From Candidatus Copromonas faecavium (nom. illeg.) (GTDB lineage: Bacteria; Bacillota; Clostridia; Lachnospirales; Lachnospiraceae), in contig DVGC01000027.1 in the NCBI GenBank assembly GCA_018712915.1, positions 1-33,927 of the forward strand: 33,927 nucleotides of DNA, read 5' to 3'. The notes under the pieces were generated by a model, which made no database searches, had not been told where the DNA came from, and worked only from the letters and a program-made list of their open reading frames with translations. Positions 8,990 to 16,666 of this stretch are shown piece by piece. Each line of letters opens with the position of its first letter. Position 1 is the stretch's first letter. Both the position numbers and the translations under genes were made by a program.

Positions 8990-11248
8990 ATGGAACGAAT
9001 CTATGCGGATGTGATCATCGATCTTTCGGTCAAAAATGTGGATCGGGCATTTCAATACCGGATTCCGGAACATCTGCGCCCTTCGGTGACAGTTGGAACT
9101 CAGGTGACGGTGCCCTTCGGAAAGGGAGACACCCTCCGGAAGGGAACGGTGGTGGGGCTTTCTGCCATTCCGTCCCTGGAGCCGGAAAAATTAAAGGAAA
9201 TTTCCTCTCTCCTTCCGGGGGCTGTTTCTGTAGATTCCCAGATGCTGGCCCTGGCCTGGTGGATGAAGGACCGCTACGGTTCCACCATGAGCCAGGCCCT
9301 GAAAACGGTCCTTCCGGTAAAGACAAAGGTAACAGTCAGAAAGGAACGGACCATCGTGGCCCAAACGGACAGGGAGGAGCTGTCCGGGCTTTTGGCGGAG
9401 GCGGAGAAAAAGAACCATAAGGCCAGAGCCAGACTGCTCCGGGCTCTTTTGGAGAATGGGCGGCTCCCCTATCGTCTGGCGGCCCAGAAGCTGGGAACCA
9501 CCATGGCCGTATTAAGGCCTTTCCTGGAAAAACATGTGATGTCCCTTCAGACGGAGGATGAGGGACTTTGGGGAAGAAAACCGGACGGGACGGGAGAAAC
9601 GGAACTGAAGGGGCAGAGCAGCCAGGAAACAGAGAAGCTTTTCCTGACCGGGGAACAGAAACAGGCGGTTCAGAAATTTCTTTCCGATTATGAGGCCGGG
9701 ATTTGCAAAACCTATCTTTTATACGGAATTACCGGCAGCGGAAAAACCGAAGTTTATATGGAGCTGATTTCCAGGGTATTGGAGGATGGAAAGCAGGCCA
9801 TTGTGCTGATTCCTGAAATTTCACTGACCTTTCAGACGGTGATGCGGTTTTACCGCCGGTTTGGGAACCGGGTGGGCATCTTAAATTCCCGCCTGTCAGC
9901 AGGGGAACGGTATGAGCAGTCCATGCGGGCGGCAAACGGGGACATTTCCATCATGATTGGTCCCCGGTCGGCGCTGTTTGCCCCGTTCCCCAATCTGGGC
10001 CTGATTATCATCGACGAGGAGCATGAAACGGCATACCAGAGTGAAACGGCTCCCCGCTATGACGCCAGGGAAGTGGCCGGGGTCCGGGCATCCATGAATC
10101 ATGCAAGCCTGGTGCTGGGGTCGGCCACCCCGTCGGTGGAGAGCTTTTACCGGGCCGGGAAAGGAGACTATGAGCTTCTGACCCTGACCCGGCGGGCCAA
10201 GAGCGGAAGCAGGCTGGCAGGAGTCCATGTGGTGGATTTAAGGGAGGAACTGGCAGAGGGAAACCGCTCAATTTTCAGCCGGAAGCTTCAGGAGCTTTTA
10301 AGGGACAGGCTGGATAAGAAAGAGCAGACCATGCTGTTTATGAACCGGCGTGGCTATTCCAGCTTCGTTTCCTGCCGTTCCTGCGGGGCAGCCATAAAGT
10401 GCCCGCACTGCGACGTGTCCCTGACGTTTCACAGAAACGGCCGGCTGAAATGTCATTACTGCGGTTTTGAACGGCCCATGCCGGACCGCTGTCCGGTCTG
10501 CGGTTCCCCTTTCCTTGCCCCCTTTGGAACCGGAACACAGAAGCTGGAAGAAATCACAAAGAATTTATTTCCCCATGCCAGAGTGCTGAGAATGGATGGA
10601 GATACCACGGCGAAAAAGGGAGCCCATGAGGAGATTCTTCAGGCTTTTTATGAGGGGGAAGCGGATATTCTCATTGGAACGCAGATGATTGTAAAGGGGC
10701 ATGATTTTCCCAGAGTGACGCTGGTGGGAGTGATGGCGGCAGATCTGTCCCTCTATACGCCGGATTTTAAAAGCGCTGAGCGGACCTTTGAGCTTCTGAC
10801 CCAGGCCTCCGGGCGTGCCGGGCGGGGAGCACTTTCCGGAGATGTGGTGATTCAGACGTATACGCCGGATCATTTTGCCGTTTCATCGGCGGCGGAGCAG
10901 GATTACGGACAGTTTTACCGGCAGGAGCTTTTATACCGGCAGATCATGAAGTATCCGCCGGCGGTGGGATTGCTGTCCATCCAGCTTTCTTCCAGGAATG
11001 AACGGCTGTTGGGAGAGGCGGCGGATACGGTTCTTAAGGAAATCCGGAAGCGGTTTTTCCTGGAAGGGCCGGAGGTCATCGGGCCTGCGGAGCAGGCTCC
11101 CTACAAAGTTAATGATATTTACAGAAAAATTTTATATATTAAACATGAAAATTATGATATACTATTACAGATTGGCAAATCTGTCCTGGAGTCTGAACTC
11201 TTAAGACAGAAATACAGGAATGTATCCGCTCAGTACGATCTGATGTAG
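8990..11248 (+). CDS. priA: primosomal protein N' (PriA helicase)
   Basis: PriA is a 3' to 5' superfamily 2 helicase that recognises stalled or abandoned replication forks and reloads the replicative helicase. The 752-residue product has the N-terminal 3'-end-binding domain (VDRAFQYRIPEHL), Walker A GITGSGKTE near residue 246, the DEEH box near residue 341, and eight cysteines in four CxxC pairs between residues 462 and 504 that bind two zinc ions. The helicase C-terminal motif QASGRAGRG follows. AGGAGGG lies 6 bases before the chosen ATG at 8990; an upstream in-frame GTG at 8936 lacks such a site. This gene opens the conserved Firmicutes priA-to-thiN block. Confidence 0.96.
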   Translation: MERIYADVIIDLSVKNVDRAFQYRIPEHLRPSVTVGTQVTVPFGKGDTLRKGTVVGLSAIPSLEPEKLKEISSLLPGAVSVDSQMLALAWWMKDRYGSTMSQALKTVLPVKTKVTVRKERTIVAQTDREELSGLLAEAEKKNHKARARLLRALLENGRLPYRLAAQKLGTTMAVLRPFLEKHVMSLQTEDEGLWGRKPDGTGETELKGQSSQETEKLFLTGEQKQAVQKFLSDYEAGICKTYLLYGITGSGKTEVYMELISRVLEDGKQAIVLIPEISLTFQTVMRFYRRFGNRVGILNSRLSAGERYEQSMRAANGDISIMIGPRSALFAPFPNLGLIIIDEEHETAYQSETAPRYDAREVAGVRASMNHASLVLGSATPSVESFYRAGKGDYELLTLTRRAKSGSRLAGVHVVDLREELAEGNRSIFSRKLQELLRDRLDKKEQTMLFMNRRGYSSFVSCRSCGAAIKCPHCDVSLTFHRNGRLKCHYCGFERPMPDRCPVCGSPFLAPFGTGTQKLEEITKNLFPHARVLRMDGDTTAKKGAHEEILQAFYEGEADILIGTQMIVKGHDFPRVTLVGVMAADLSLYTPDFKSAERTFELLTQASGRAGRGALSGDVVIQTYTPDHFAVSSAAEQDYGQFYRQELLYRQIMKYPPAVGLLSIQLSSRNERLLGEAADTVLKEIRKRFFLEGPEVIGPAEQAPYKVNDIYRKILYIKHENYDILLQIGKSVLESELLRQKYRNVSAQYDLM

Positions 11249-11393
11249 CGGTTTCCGGCACTGGAAGGCAGGACGGGTGCGCCGGGCGGCCGGCTGCGAA
11301 CCGGCAGAGCGCTGCAGCTGAGGATATGGCCCGTTTCATGGCCGGGACAAGCCGGGATAGAAAGAAATACGAAGACGAAGGAAGGATAGGAAT
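11249..11393 (+). other. 145-base gap between priA and def
   Basis: The gap is GC-rich with several short inverted repeats (for example GCCGG and CCGGC around 11290-11310). It has no T tract, no convincing -35/-10 pair and no open frame with a ribosome site except the def Shine-Dalgarno GGAAGGA just before 11394. Nothing specific is recognised; read-through from priA is the simplest view. Confidence 0.4.
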
Positions 11394-11873
11394 ATGGCAA
11401 TCAGGCAGATCAGAGTGATCGGAGATGAAATTTTAACAAAGCCCTGCAAACCGGTGAAGGAAATGAATGACCGGACCAGGGAGCTGATCGAGGACATGTT
11501 TGAAACCATGTATGCCAGCAATGGCTGCGGTCTTGCGGCTCCCCAGGTGGGTATCCGCAAACGGCTGGTGGTGATTGATGTGGACGATGAGAATCAGTAT
11601 GTTTTAATCAATCCGGAGATCCTGGAAACCAGCGGTGAACAGACCGGTGCGGAGGGATGCCTAAGCGTTCCGGGAAAACTGGGTCAGGTGACCCGGGCAG
11701 AGCATGTGAAGGTCCGTGCCCTGGATGAAAACATGGAGGAACGGGAGATTGAGGCAGACGGCCTCCTGGCCCGGTGTATTCTTCATGAATGCGATCATCT
11801 GGACGGAAAGCTTTATGTGGATCTGGTGGAAGGTGATCTGATGGATGCAGAGATGGGAGAGTCGGAAGAATAA
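11394..11873 (+). CDS. def: peptide deformylase
   Basis: Peptide deformylase is a metalloenzyme that removes the formyl group from the N-terminus of new proteins. At 159 residues it is of the short type. All three family motifs are present: GCGLAAPQVG near residue 43, EGCLSVPG with metal-binding C89, and HECDH with ligands H131 and H135 and catalytic E132. GGAAGGA precedes the ATG. Its stop codon TAA is followed immediately by the ATG of fmt, so the enzyme that removes formyl groups and the one that adds them are translationally linked. Confidence 0.97.
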   Translation: MAIRQIRVIGDEILTKPCKPVKEMNDRTRELIEDMFETMYASNGCGLAAPQVGIRKRLVVIDVDDENQYVLINPEILETSGEQTGAEGCLSVPGKLGQVTRAEHVKVRALDENMEEREIEADGLLARCILHECDHLDGKLYVDLVEGDLMDAEMGESEE

Positions 11874-12806
11874 ATGAGAATTGTGTTTATGGGGACACCG
11901 GATTTTGCGGTGCCTACGCTGGAAGCTCTGATCGGAGCCGGTCATGAACTTGCCGCTGTCGTGACCCAGCCGGATAAGCCAAAGGGACGCGGAAAAGCAG
12001 TCCTTATGACTCCGGTAAAGGAAAGAGCGCTGGAGTGCGGCATTCCGGTTTATCAGCCGAAAAGGGTACGGGAACCGGAATTTCTGGACGTATTAAGAAA
12101 GCTGAATCCGGATGTCATCGTGGTGGTGGCCTTCGGTCAGATTCTGCCAAGAGAAATTTTAACGCTGCCGCCCTTTGGCTGTGTCAATGTTCATGCCTCT
12201 CTGCTTCCCAAATACCGGGGAGCCGCGCCGATCCAGTGGGCGGTCATCGATGGGGAGACGGTCAGCGGCGTAACCACCATGCAGATGAACGAGGGACTGG
12301 ATACCGGCGATATTCTTGAACAGGAGGAAATTTCTCTGGATCCGGAAGAAACGGGAGGCAGCCTGTTTGAAAAGCTGGCGTCCCTTGGCGGAAAGATGAT
12401 CCTGTCCACCTTAAAGGGACTTGAGGATGGGAGCATTATTCCAAGGGCACAGGGAGAAATGACCACTCCTTATGCGAAAATGCTGACAAAGGCCATGGGA
12501 GAAATTGACTGGTCCATGGATGCGGCATCTATCGAGCGGCTTGTCCGGGGCTTAAATCCCTGGCCAAGCGCCTATACGTATGTGAACGGGAAAACCCTGA
12601 AAATCTGGAAGGCCCGGGTGGAGGCAGGAGAAGCCGGAAATGAACCGGGGCAGGTCCGCGTGACGAAGGACCGTCTTCTTGTGGAAACGGGAAACGGTGT
12701 TCTGTCCATTCTGGAGCTTCAGCTGGAAGGAAAAAAGAGAATGGAAGCGGCAGCCTTTTTACGGGGCTTTTCCATAGAAACAGGCAGGAAATTCGGCCGT
12801 TCTTAA
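11874..12806 (+). CDS. fmt: methionyl-tRNA formyltransferase
   Basis: Fmt transfers a formyl group from 10-formyltetrahydrofolate to initiator methionyl-tRNA. The 310-residue protein begins with the family signature MRIVFMGTPDFAVPTLEAL and has the active-site motif NVHASLLPKYRGAAPIQWA near residue 105 with the catalytic Asn and His. The downstream NEGLDTGDIL carries the catalytic Asp. A smaller C-terminal tRNA-binding OB-like domain follows. The start codon abuts the def stop codon with no gap, and the ribosome site lies inside def. Its cofactor is the product of the fhs gene upstream. Confidence 0.97.
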   Translation: MRIVFMGTPDFAVPTLEALIGAGHELAAVVTQPDKPKGRGKAVLMTPVKERALECGIPVYQPKRVREPEFLDVLRKLNPDVIVVVAFGQILPREILTLPPFGCVNVHASLLPKYRGAAPIQWAVIDGETVSGVTTMQMNEGLDTGDILEQEEISLDPEETGGSLFEKLASLGGKMILSTLKGLEDGSIIPRAQGEMTTPYAKMLTKAMGEIDWSMDAASIERLVRGLNPWPSAYTYVNGKTLKIWKARVEAGEAGNEPGQVRVTKDRLLVETGNGVLSILELQLEGKKRMEAAAFLRGFSIETGRKFGRS

Positions 12807-12824
12807 AAAGAGAGGTGTTGTGAT

Positions 12825-13550
12825 ATGTTCGGCGGTTATGGTATGTATGGATTCGGATGGTATTTTGATCCGACAATTCTTCTTGTTCTGATTGGGGTTT
12901 TGCTCTCTCTCTGGGCCCAGGGCAGGGTCAACTCTACTTACAGCCGGTATTCCAGAGTGCGCAGCATGACGGGGCTGACGGGAGCAGAGGCTGCAAGAAG
13001 GCTTTTAAATTCTCAGGGAATCTACGATGTAACGGTGCGTCCGGTGGCAGGAAACCTGACAGACCATTATGATCCCAGGACAAAAACAGTTAATCTGTCT
13101 CAGTCTGTATTTAATTCCACGTCCGTGGCTGCGATTGGAGTGGCGGCTCATGAGTGCGGTCATGCCATCCAGGACAATGAGTCTTATGCGCCTTTGCGTA
13201 TCCGGACTGCCATTGTCCCCGCTGCCAATTTTGGTTCGGCGATTTCCTGGCCCCTGATTCTTATGGGACTGATTTTCGGCGGAATCGGTTCCCCGCTGGT
13301 TGAAATCGGAATCCTGATGTTTTCTCTGGCCGTGCTGTTTCAGCTGGTGACCCTTCCGGTGGAGTATAATGCTTCCTCCAGAGCTGTCAAGCTTTTGGAT
13401 TCCCAGGGAATTTTATCGGGAAGTGAAGTGGACGGAACCAGAAAGGTGCTGAACGCGGCGGCCCTGACTTATGTGGCGGCGGCAGCGACTTCGATTCTGC
13501 AGCTTTTAAGACTTGTGATTCTGTTTGGAGGCAGGGACAGACGTGACTGA
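12825..13550 (+). CDS. membrane zinc metallopeptidase, YugP family (PF04298-like)
   Basis: This is a predicted membrane-embedded zinc protease of unknown substrate. The 241-residue product has an N-terminal hydrophobic segment (PTILLVLIGVLLSLWA), then the metal site AAHECGHAIQD with the HExxH pattern near residue 109. Two or three hydrophobic segments follow in the second half (WPLILMGLIFGGIG, IGILMFSLAVLFQLV and a C-terminal one). The fit to the YugP family is from recognised motifs such as RVNSTYSRYSRV and EYNASSRAVKLL. It lies between fmt and rsmB, where the standard Firmicutes block has no such gene, and its 3' end overlaps the rsmB start by 8 bases. The physiological role is not known to me. 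Confidence 0.88.
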   Translation: MFGGYGMYGFGWYFDPTILLVLIGVLLSLWAQGRVNSTYSRYSRVRSMTGLTGAEAARRLLNSQGIYDVTVRPVAGNLTDHYDPRTKTVNLSQSVFNSTSVAAIGVAAHECGHAIQDNESYAPLRIRTAIVPAANFGSAISWPLILMGLIFGGIGSPLVEIGILMFSLAVLFQLVTLPVEYNASSRAVKLLDSQGILSGSEVDGTRKVLNAAALTYVAAAATSILQLLRLVILFGGRDRRD

Positions 13551-14859
13551 GAAAGCCAACAGCCGTGAGCTTGCCCTGGATGTCCTGCTGGAGATCCTGG
13601 AAAAGGGCAGGATGAGCCATGTGATTTTAAACCAGGCTCTTTCCAAGTATCAGTATCTGGAAAAACAGGACAGGGCTTTCATTACCAGGCTTGTGGAAGG
13701 GACCCTGTCCTATGTGATTCAGCTGGACTGGGTCCTTGATTCTTTTTCCAGTGTGAAGACGAAAAAGATGAAGCCGGTGATCCGGACCTTGCTTCGCATG
13801 TCGGCTTACCAGCTTCTTTATATGGACCGGGTGCCGGACTCTGCTGTATGCAACGAAGCGGTAAAGCTGGCCAAAAAGAGAGGGTTTCAGACCCTGTCCG
13901 GTTTTGTCAACGGTGTGCTGCGGGCTGTGGCAAGAGAAAAGAATTCCCTTTCCTTTCCAGACAGCGAAATCCGTTATGCGATTCCCGGCTGGATGTTAAG
14001 TATGTGGGAGCGGGAGTATGGAAGCGAAACGGCGGAGCAGATTGCCGCTTCCTTCCTGGTGCCGCGTCCCATGTCGGTCAGGATGAATAAAAGCCTCGCT
14101 TCCGAGGAGGAAATTTTAGAAAGCCTCCGTTCTCAGAAGATTGAGGTCCGGCGTTCTTCCCTGATGCCGGAGGTCCTGGAGCTTTCCGGCTTTGATTATC
14201 CGGAGCAGGTGGAGGCATTCCGGAAGGGGCATCTTATGGTGCAGGATGCAAGCTCTGCCCTGGTCGGCCTTATCAGCGGATCAAAAGAAGGGGACTTTGT
14301 CCTGGATCTGTGCAGCGCTCCGGGAGGAAAGGCCCTTCATGCAGCCGATCGGGGAGCCTTTGTCGAGGCCAGAGATCTGACGGAAAGAAAAACAGAACTG
14401 GTGGAAGAAAACATCCGGCGCTGCGGTTTTTCAAACATCCGGACCAGAGTCTGGGATGCCAGAATCTTTGATCCTTCGATGGAAGGAAAGGCGGATGTGG
14501 TTCTGGCAGATCTGCCCTGTTCCGGTCTGGGAATCATAGGCAAAAAGCCGGATATCCGGTTGCGGTTAAAGGAGGCGGAGCTTTCCGGACTGGCTGCCCT
14601 TCAGAGAGAGATCCTTTCGGAAGCCTGCCGGTATGTGAAGCCGGGAGGAACCCTGATTTACAGTACATGCACCATCAACCGGGGAGAAAACGAGGAAAAT
14701 GCGGACTGGGCCTGCAGAAATCTGCCCCTTCATCCCAAGGAACTTCCCCCTCTGGTGCCTGAAATTTTAAAAGAGGACTGCAGAGGAAACTGCCTTCAGC
14801 TGCTTCCGGGAATCCATCCCTGCGACGGTTTTTTCCTTTCTGCATTTATAAAAACATGA
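13543..14859 (+). CDS. rsmB: 16S rRNA m5C967 methyltransferase RsmB
   Basis: RsmB methylates cytosine 967 (E. coli numbering) of 16S rRNA using S-adenosylmethionine. The 438-residue product has an N-terminal NusB-like RNA-binding domain (residues 1-140) and a Rossmann methyltransferase domain with LDLCSAPGGKALH near residue 250. The two family cysteines are C326 in DLPCSGLG and the catalytic C376 in STCTINRGENE. I place the start at the GTG at 13543, giving VTEKANSREL; GGAGG at 13527-13531 serves it, and an earlier in-frame TTG at 13525 overlaps that site. The start lies within the end of the metallopeptidase gene, implying translational coupling. Confidence 0.92.
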   Translation: MTEKANSRELALDVLLEILEKGRMSHVILNQALSKYQYLEKQDRAFITRLVEGTLSYVIQLDWVLDSFSSVKTKKMKPVIRTLLRMSAYQLLYMDRVPDSAVCNEAVKLAKKRGFQTLSGFVNGVLRAVAREKNSLSFPDSEIRYAIPGWMLSMWEREYGSETAEQIAASFLVPRPMSVRMNKSLASEEEILESLRSQKIEVRRSSLMPEVLELSGFDYPEQVEAFRKGHLMVQDASSALVGLISGSKEGDFVLDLCSAPGGKALHAADRGAFVEARDLTERKTELVEENIRRCGFSNIRTRVWDARIFDPSMEGKADVVLADLPCSGLGIIGKKPDIRLRLKEAELSGLAALQREILSEACRYVKPGGTLIYSTCTINRGENEENADWACRNLPLHPKELPPLVPEILKEDCRGNCLQLLPGIHPCDGFFLSAFIKT

Positions 14860-15929
14860 TCATGAAAAAACAGGACATCAAATCCATGGATCTGCAGGAG
14901 CTTACGGCTTTTGTGGAATCCCTGGGAGAAAAGCCCTACCGGGCAAAGCAGCTGTTTTCCTGGATGCACCAGAAGCTGGCGCCTTCCATCGACGAAATGA
15001 CCAGCCTTTCAAAAAGTTTCCGGGAACAGTTAAGGGAGACAAGTACATATACGTCCCTGCGGACCGTAAAAATGCTGGAATCCGGCATTGACGGAACCAG
15101 AAAATATCTGTTTGGGCTGGAGGACGGAAACGTGATTGAAAGCGTATTCATGCGTTACCATCACGGCAATTCCGTCTGCGTGTCCTCCCAGGTGGGCTGC
15201 CGGATGGGCTGCCGGTTCTGCGCCTCCACCCTGGATGGACTGACGAGGAACCTGACTGCAGCGGAAATGCTGGAACAGGTTTACCGGATCCAGGCATCCA
15301 CCGGCGAGAGGGTGTCCAACGTGGTGGTCATGGGAAGCGGAGAGCCCCTGGATAATTATGACAATCTGGTTCGTTTTATCCGGCTTTTAAGTGATGAGAA
15401 CGGCCTGCATATCAGCCAGAGAAGCATCACGGTTTCCACCTGCGGCCTGGTGCCGGAAATTCAGAGGCTGGCCCGGGAAGGGCTGACCGTGACGCTGGCT
15501 CTGTCTCTTCATGCCCCCAATGACGAGGTTCGGAAAACCCTGATGCCCATTGCCAACCGTTACTCATTAAAAGAGGTTCTTCCGGCTTGCAGGACGTATT
15601 TTGAAAAGACAGGACGGAGACTGACTTTCGAGTACAGCCTGGTGGCAGGCATCAACGACAATCTTGAGGAGGCGAAGCGCCTGGTCCGCCTGCTGCAGAA
15701 AGAACGGGGCCATGTGAATCTGATTCCGGTCAATCCCATTAAGGAGCGGGAATACCGGCAGTCGGATCAGGCTGCCATCGAAGCATTCCGGCAGTATCTG
15801 GAGCAGCACGGGATTGCGGTGACAATCCGCAGAGAGATGGGCCGGGATATTGGCGGAGCCTGCGGACAGCTGCGAAAGAGCTTCCTGGAGGAAGAAAAGA
15901 ATGAGGAAAGGGAGGAGATGCGGATATGA
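14856..15929 (+). CDS. rlmN: dual 23S rRNA/tRNA m2A methyltransferase RlmN (radical SAM)
   Basis: This radical-SAM enzyme methylates C2 of adenosine 2503 in 23S rRNA and of A37 in some tRNAs. The 357-residue product has the 4Fe-4S-binding motif C115-x3-C119-x2-C122 within CRMGCRFCAS, the motif GSGEPLDNYDN, and the second catalytic cysteine C336 in GGACGQL that resolves the methyl-enzyme intermediate. The ATG at 14856 overlaps the rsmB stop codon by 4 bases (ATGA); an in-frame ATG at 14862 is an alternative. No strong Shine-Dalgarno is visible, consistent with coupled reinitiation after rsmB. Confidence 0.95.
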   Translation: MIMKKQDIKSMDLQELTAFVESLGEKPYRAKQLFSWMHQKLAPSIDEMTSLSKSFREQLRETSTYTSLRTVKMLESGIDGTRKYLFGLEDGNVIESVFMRYHHGNSVCVSSQVGCRMGCRFCASTLDGLTRNLTAAEMLEQVYRIQASTGERVSNVVVMGSGEPLDNYDNLVRFIRLLSDENGLHISQRSITVSTCGLVPEIQRLAREGLTVTLALSLHAPNDEVRKTLMPIANRYSLKEVLPACRTYFEKTGRRLTFEYSLVAGINDNLEEAKRLVRLLQKERGHVNLIPVNPIKEREYRQSDQAAIEAFRQYLEQHGIAVTIRREMGRDIGGACGQLRKSFLEEEKNEEREEMRI

Positions 15930-16666
15930 TATGCTATGCCAGAACCGACATCGGGCGGCAGAGAAAAATGAATCAGGATTCTTTATTCGCCTCCGTCAGG
16001 CCGGTGGGCCCCCTTCCCAACCTGTTTATGGTGGCTGACGGCATGGGAGGACATAAGGCCGGGGATTATGCATCCAGATTTGTGGTGGAAACCATCGAAA
16101 AAAATCTGAAGGACATGGATGACAAGGAACCGGTGGCTGCGCTGATGCAGTCCATTGAACGGACCAATCTGGCTCTTTTTTCTGAAGCACGAAAGGATCC
16201 GGAGAAAGAGGGAATGGGCTCCACGCTGGTGGCTGTTACCATGGTGGGAAATGTGATGTATGTGGCCAATGTAGGTGACAGCCGTCTGTATCTGCTGAGA
16301 GATAAACTAAGCCAGATCACCAGGGACCATTCTCTGGTGGAGGAAATGGTGGCTCAGGGGAAAATGGAGCGGAACAGCGAACTGTACCGCCATCAGAAAA
16401 ACATTATTACCAGAGCCATGGGAATCGGCCCCCAGGTAAGGACGGATTTTTTCGAGGTGCCGTTAAAGGCCGGGGACTGCGCCCTGCTGTGCTCCGACGG
16501 GCTGACCAATATGGTGGAGGATGAAGCTATCAGTCAGATTCTCCGCAGCAGCGATTCTCTGTCGGAAAAGACAGACGCTCTGATTCAGGCAGCCAATGAA
16601 AACGGAGGAAAGGACAACATTGCTGTTATTCTGGTAGAGCCTCAGATAAGCGAGGTGAGCCTATGA
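15926..16666 (+). CDS. prpC: PP2C-type Ser/Thr protein phosphatase (PrpC/Stp)
   Basis: This metal-dependent phosphatase reverses phosphorylation by the PASTA kinase encoded next to it. The 246-residue product carries the PP2C motif set: RQRKMNQD near residue 11, VADGMGGHKAGD near residue 37, GSTLVAV, VGDSRLYLL, CSDGLTNMV and GGKDNIAVIL, which supply the aspartates for the binuclear metal centre. It is soluble, with no signal peptide or membrane segment. The ATG overlaps the rlmN stop codon by 4 bases, and its own stop overlaps the kinase start by 4 bases. The phosphatase and kinase are therefore made from one message in tight coupling, as in Bacillus subtilis prpC-prkC. Confidence 0.96.
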   Translation: MICYARTDIGRQRKMNQDSLFASVRPVGPLPNLFMVADGMGGHKAGDYASRFVVETIEKNLKDMDDKEPVAALMQSIERTNLALFSEARKDPEKEGMGSTLVAVTMVGNVMYVANVGDSRLYLLRDKLSQITRDHSLVEEMVAQGKMERNSELYRHQKNIITRAMGIGPQVRTDFFEVPLKAGDCALLCSDGLTNMVEDEAISQILRSSDSLSEKTDALIQAANENGGKDNIAVILVEPQISEVSL

